A DNA stretch of 64,000 bases from Caldilineales bacterium (GTDB lineage: Bacteria > Chloroflexota > Anaerolineae > J102). Where the stretch lies: positions 99,415 through 163,414 of the forward strand of contig JAIBAP010000004.1 in assembly GCA_019695115.1 (NCBI GenBank). Reading direction: 5' to 3'. Under the pieces are notes generated by a model, which was given only the letters and a program-made list of their open reading frames with translations, did no database searches and was not told the origin of the DNA. The stretch's first letter is position 1. Every line of letters begins with the position of its first letter. The position numbers and the translations under genes are program-made. Below are positions 60,031-64,000 of this stretch, piece by piece.

Positions 60031-61512
60031 ATGCACCTCCCATCCCTCGAGGACGTCCGCCGCCTGGCTTCCACCGGCAACCTCCTCCCCATCTACCGCA
60101 TCCTCCCCGCCGACCTGGAAACACCCGTTTCGGTCTACCTCAAGTTGCGCCAGGCAGGCAAATCCTCCTTCCTGCTCGAATCGGTCGAAAAGGGCGAACA
60201 GATGGGCCGCTACTCCTTCATCGGCGTCGATCCGCCGCTCAGCCTGACCCTGGCCGGGAACCAGGTCACGCTGGGGGGAGCGGGCGGGGCCGTGCTCGAA
60301 CGCTTCCAGCGCGACGACCCTCTGGCCGAGCTAAACCGCCTTCTCCACCAGCGCCAGCCCATCCGCCTGCCCGACCTGCCCGCCTTCACCGGCGGCGCCG
60401 TCGGCTTCTGGAGTTACGACGTCGTGCGCCACTTCGAGCGCCTGCCCGCCACCGCGCCCGATGAGCTACAACTGCCCGACGCCGTCTTCCTGCTGGCCGA
60501 TAACCTGGTCATCTTCGACCACGTCAAGCACCGGCTGCTGGTGCTGGCCAACGCCCGGCTGGAGGGCGACCTCACCCGCGCCTATGCCGACGCCGTCGCC
60601 CGCATCGAGGCCATCATCGCCCGGCTCAGCCAACCGCTCGTCCCCCCGGCCCTGCCCGAGGTGGGACAGCAGAACGGCTGGGTCTCGAATCACAGCCAGG
60701 CCGAGTTCGAGCGCCTGGTCATCGCCGCCCAGGAACACATCGCCGCCGGCGACATCTTCCAGGTCGTGCTCAGCCAGCGCCTCAGCCGCCACACCCAGGC
60801 CGACCCCTTCGCCATCTACCGCGCCCTGCGCATGACCAACCCCAGCCCCTACATGTTCTTCCTCGACCTGCCCGACAGCCTGCGGCTCATCGGCGCCAGC
60901 CCGGAGATGCACGTCCGTCTGGAAGGCCGCCGCGCCCAACTCCACCCCATCGCCGGCACTCGCCCGCGTGGGGCCACGCCCGCCGAAGACGCCCGCCTGG
61001 CCGCAGACCTGCTGGCCGACCCCAAAGAGCGGGCCGAGCACATCATGCTGGTGGACCTGGGCCGCAACGACCTGGGCCGCGTCTGCAAATTCGGCAGCGT
61101 GCGCGTGCCGGTGATGATGGCGGTCGAGCGCTACAGCCATGTCATGCACATCGTCAGCGATGTGGTGGGCGAACTGAATGCCGACATGGACGCCTTCGCC
61201 CTCCTGCGCGCCACCTTCCCGGCCGGCACCCTCAGCGGCGCGCCCAAAGTCCGGGCGATGGAGATCATCGAGGCGCTGGAGGGCAGTCGCCGCGGCCCCT
61301 ACGGCGGCGCCGTCGGCTGGATCGGCTATGACGGCAATATGGACACCTGCATTACCATCCGCACCATTGTCATGAAAGGCGACCACTGCCATGTCCAGGC
61401 CGGGGCCGGCATCGTCGCCGACAGCCAGCCGGCCGCCGAATATCAGGAATCACTCAACAAGGCTCGCGCCCTGGCCGTCGCGGTCGAGCGGGCGGAGAAG
61501 GGGTTGCTGTGA
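60031..61512 (+). CDS. trpE: Anthranilate synthase component I
   Basis: 493 residues. Converts chorismate to anthranilate, using ammonia from TrpG, the first step of tryptophan synthesis. Chorismate-binding signatures: LIGASPEMHVRLEGR (about residues 288-302), IAGTRPRG, HIMLVDLGRNDLGRV (about 345), FPAGTLSGAPKVRAMEII (about 396-413) and GGAVGWIGYDGNMDTCITIR (about 425-444). The N-terminal LLESVEKGEQMGRYSFIG holds the LLES motif of Trp feedback binding, so allosteric inhibition is likely. No trpG follows; the amidotransferase must be elsewhere. The ATG directly follows a ccaataaccaataacc repeat (60008-60027) with no ribosome site, so initiation context is poor. Controlled by the T-box upstream. 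Confidence 0.95.
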   Translation: MHLPSLEDVRRLASTGNLLPIYRILPADLETPVSVYLKLRQAGKSSFLLESVEKGEQMGRYSFIGVDPPLSLTLAGNQVTLGGAGGAVLERFQRDDPLAELNRLLHQRQPIRLPDLPAFTGGAVGFWSYDVVRHFERLPATAPDELQLPDAVFLLADNLVIFDHVKHRLLVLANARLEGDLTRAYADAVARIEAIIARLSQPLVPPALPEVGQQNGWVSNHSQAEFERLVIAAQEHIAAGDIFQVVLSQRLSRHTQADPFAIYRALRMTNPSPYMFFLDLPDSLRLIGASPEMHVRLEGRRAQLHPIAGTRPRGATPAEDARLAADLLADPKERAEHIMLVDLGRNDLGRVCKFGSVRVPVMMAVERYSHVMHIVSDVVGELNADMDAFALLRATFPAGTLSGAPKVRAMEIIEALEGSRRGPYGGAVGWIGYDGNMDTCITIRTIVMKGDHCHVQAGAGIVADSQPAAEYQESLNKARALAVAVERAEKGLL

Positions 61513-61525
61513 TTGGAGATTAGAG

Positions 61526-61571
61526 ATTGGTTATTGGTTATTGGCGATTGCGTCAATAACCAATAACCAAT
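61526..61571. repeat. GGTTATTGG inverted repeat between trpE and trpS
   Basis: Perfect 18-bp arms (attggttattggttattg, 61526-61543, with 61554-61571) and a 10-base loop. It would form a hairpin in the trpE-trpS message; without a T-run it may act as an RNA stabiliser or weak terminator. Confidence 0.88.
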
Positions 61572-61617
61572 AACCAATAACAGCTTCGAAAGAACGCTCA
61601 TATCATGGAGAACTGAC

Positions 61618-62674
<1,057 letters not shown>

Positions 62675-62676
<2 letters not shown>

Positions 62677-62701
62677 TGACACAAATGGGAGAAACACAGA
62701 T
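62675..62701. repeat. Left 27-bp inverted end of the GxxExxY cassette
   Basis: Exact complement of 63663-63689; core acacaaatgggagaaacaca. It begins at the trpS stop codon and lies about 140 bases before the GxxExxY gene. Confidence 0.85.
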
Positions 62702-62725
62702 ATTTCTTGTAAGTGTTCAACTTGT

Positions 62726-62807
62726 AGGTGCGACGACTTCGCGAGCGTAAATGACTCTGGTTTCAGCACAATGCAGGTCCTGAAGTCGCTCAAAGTGCGT
62801 CGCACCT
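62726..62807. repeat. Split GGTGCGACG inverted repeat
   Basis: aggtgcgacg (62726-62735) and cgtcgcacct (62798-62807), 62 bases apart, with a gacttc/gaagtc pair inside. A looser member of the family at 2756-2790 and 48361-48394. Confidence 0.65.
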
Positions 62808-62838
62808 GAACTGATACACCTGCTCAAGGAGCTAAGAT

Positions 62839-63648
62839 ATGTCAGCGAGTGGAATCTATCAGGCGGAAACATACGAGATTCAGAAACATATCTTTGCGGT
62901 CAGAAATGAGTTGAAGACAGGCTGGTCTGAAGAAATATATCATCAGGCGTTGCGACAATCGTTGTTCGAGGCCCGAATCCCGGCGCAATCGAAACCCAGA
63001 CGGGCGCTGGTTCACCACGAAAGCGAGGTGCATGTCTTCGAACCCGATCTGATCGTCGCCGACAAGATCATCCTCGAACTCAAGGTGCTGCCACGCGCGA
63101 GCGACTTTGCCGGTGAGCATGTTGCCCAAATCATCCACTATCTCAAGTTCTTCGAGATGCGACTGGGGATCCTGGTCAATTTTGCACCCGCTCATGTTTT
63201 GACGAAGCGTGTGATCTGGGACGAGCCTCCCGTGACAGTGACCGAAGACCTTGCGCGCGTCGCCCCGCTTCTTTCGACGCCCGATCGTCTGCTTGTGGAT
63301 AGCGTGCGCGCGGGCATCCTGGCTCTTGCCGAGCAGTATGGTCTGGGCTACTCCGACCTCATCTACCGGAATCTCGTCGCAGCCGAACTCCGGCATCGCC
63401 AGATCCCATGTCTGGCCGGGGTGGAGGCGCCGGCCCACTGGGGCGGGAAAGTCATCGGCCGCCAAGCCACCCTCCACCTTCTTGTTGCCAATACCTTTCT
63501 GCTGCACGTCTGCGCCCTGGCGGAGCGCCCCGCCTCCTATGAGTTCGCCGGCATGAAGACCTTCCTGGCGGCATTGGGCTTGCGCTTCGGCCTGCTGGTC
63601 AACTTCGGCCACCGCCAATTGCAGATCTACGGCGTCGCCGCCGACTGA
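62839..63648 (+). CDS. Tandem GxxExxY-family protein
   Basis: 269 residues; ATG 62839 has AAGGAGCTAAGAT upstream. The first half matches the GxxExxY family: GWSEEIYHQAL (residues about 28-38) followed by FEPDLIVADKIILELKVL (about 70-90), whose D...ExK pattern suggests a PD-(D/E)XK nuclease-like fold, and LGILVNFA. The second half repeats the layout: GLGYSDLIYRNL (Glu replaced by Asp) and LRFGLLVNFGHRQLQ, but the ExK motif is not evident there, so it is probably an inactive duplicate. The biological role of the family is unknown. It is flanked by 27-bp inverted repeats, and a 74-bp tandem array starts right after it. Confidence 0.82.
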   Translation: MSASGIYQAETYEIQKHIFAVRNELKTGWSEEIYHQALRQSLFEARIPAQSKPRRALVHHESEVHVFEPDLIVADKIILELKVLPRASDFAGEHVAQIIHYLKFFEMRLGILVNFAPAHVLTKRVIWDEPPVTVTEDLARVAPLLSTPDRLLVDSVRAGILALAEQYGLGYSDLIYRNLVAAELRHRQIPCLAGVEAPAHWGGKVIGRQATLHLLVANTFLLHVCALAERPASYEFAGMKTFLAALGLRFGLLVNFGHRQLQIYGVAAD

Positions 63649-63662
63649 TCGCCCCGAACCAC

Positions 63663-64000
63663 ATCTGTGTTTCTCCCATTTGTGTCATTTTTTATTGCCC
63701 TAATCGTGACTTTGCATTTCTAACCATTCCAATCCCATCTGTGTTTCTCCCATTTGTGTCATTTTTCATTGCCCTAATCGTGACTTTGCATTTCTAGCCA
63801 TTCCAATCCCATCTGTGTTTCTCCCATTTGTGTCATTTTTTATTACCCTAATCGTGACTTAGCATTTCTAACCATTCTAATCCCATCTGTGTTTCTCCCA
63901 TTTGTGTCATTTCTCATTACTATAATCATATCTTTGTATCTACGACTATTCTAATCCCATCTGTGTTTCTCCCATTTGTGTCATTTCTCATTACTATAAT
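63663..64000. repeat. 74-bp tandem repeat array, continues past the window
   Basis: Five copies start with atctgtgtttctcccatttg at 63663, 63737 and then every 70-75 bases; the unit also holds taatcgtgactttgcatttc and aaccattccaatccc. Later copies diverge (tactataatcatatc). Clearly AT-richer than the surrounding genes. The first copy's opening 27 bases are the right inverted end matching 62675-62701. No gene is seen from 63649 to the end. Confidence 0.88.

Overview
The window reads as one contig of a GC-rich, filamentous-type Chloroflexota (Anaerolineae/Caldilineae-like) bacterium. This is inferred from very large secreted proteins built from SdrD-B, DUF11, GEVED, malectin and DNRLRE modules joined by Thr-Pro linkers, from the absence of LPXTG or PEP-CTERM signals, and from short-word intergenic repeats (CTCACG-type, GGTTATTGG-type) of a kind I associate with that phylum. 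No marker gene fixes the taxon. No rRNA, tRNA, CRISPR array or transposase gene was seen.

Region 1 (1-48271) is a secretome island of 12 genes, all on the minus strand. In transcription order: a choice-of-anchor-like/GEVED/SdrD-B protein (48271-45254), a DNRLRE/SdrD-B protein (44899-39431), a small SdrD-B protein (39345-38500), an 1860-residue subtilisin with four malectin domains (38336-32754), then subtilisin (32481-29347), helical SdrD-B partner (29267-27393), subtilisin (27011-23931), partner (23730-21817), subtilisin (21362-18000), subtilisin (17918-14877), a beta-propeller-like repeat protein (14760-12544), a 3126-residue protein with 12 SdrD-B modules (12335-2955), a small SdrD-B protein (2737-1349) and a purple-acid-phosphatase-like enzyme (1171 to beyond the left end). 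All five subtilisins keep Asp-His-Ser triads. Parts of two copies are identical over 407 bp, so the array is recently duplicated or homogenised. Six intergenic regions share an 11-bp-spaced direct repeat (CTTACA-N5-CTTACA type) next to predicted promoters. Several of the non-protease proteins end in a short FxPLxxR-like tail. Together these suggest a co-regulated cell-surface, adhesion or proteolysis system.

Region 2 (48524-59498) is mixed: uvrC and a DUF2344 gene on plus; glcF, glcE, a YvcK/CofD-like gene and a MOSC gene on minus; then a 4-TM protein, a HARE-HTH protein, a toxin-antitoxin pair with a probably truncated toxin, a lipoprotein and an alpha/beta hydrolase on plus.

Region 3 (59495-62676) is a tryptophan unit: promoter, T-box leader with a UGG specifier, terminator, trpE, a repeat hairpin and trpS. 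It is followed by a tandem GxxExxY gene bracketed by 27-bp inverted repeats and a 74-bp tandem repeat that runs off the right end.

Intergenic space in regions 2-3 is full of repeat families that touch gene boundaries. Several stop codons (genes ending at 21817, 32754 and 51568) lie inside repeats, and several start codons directly follow them.
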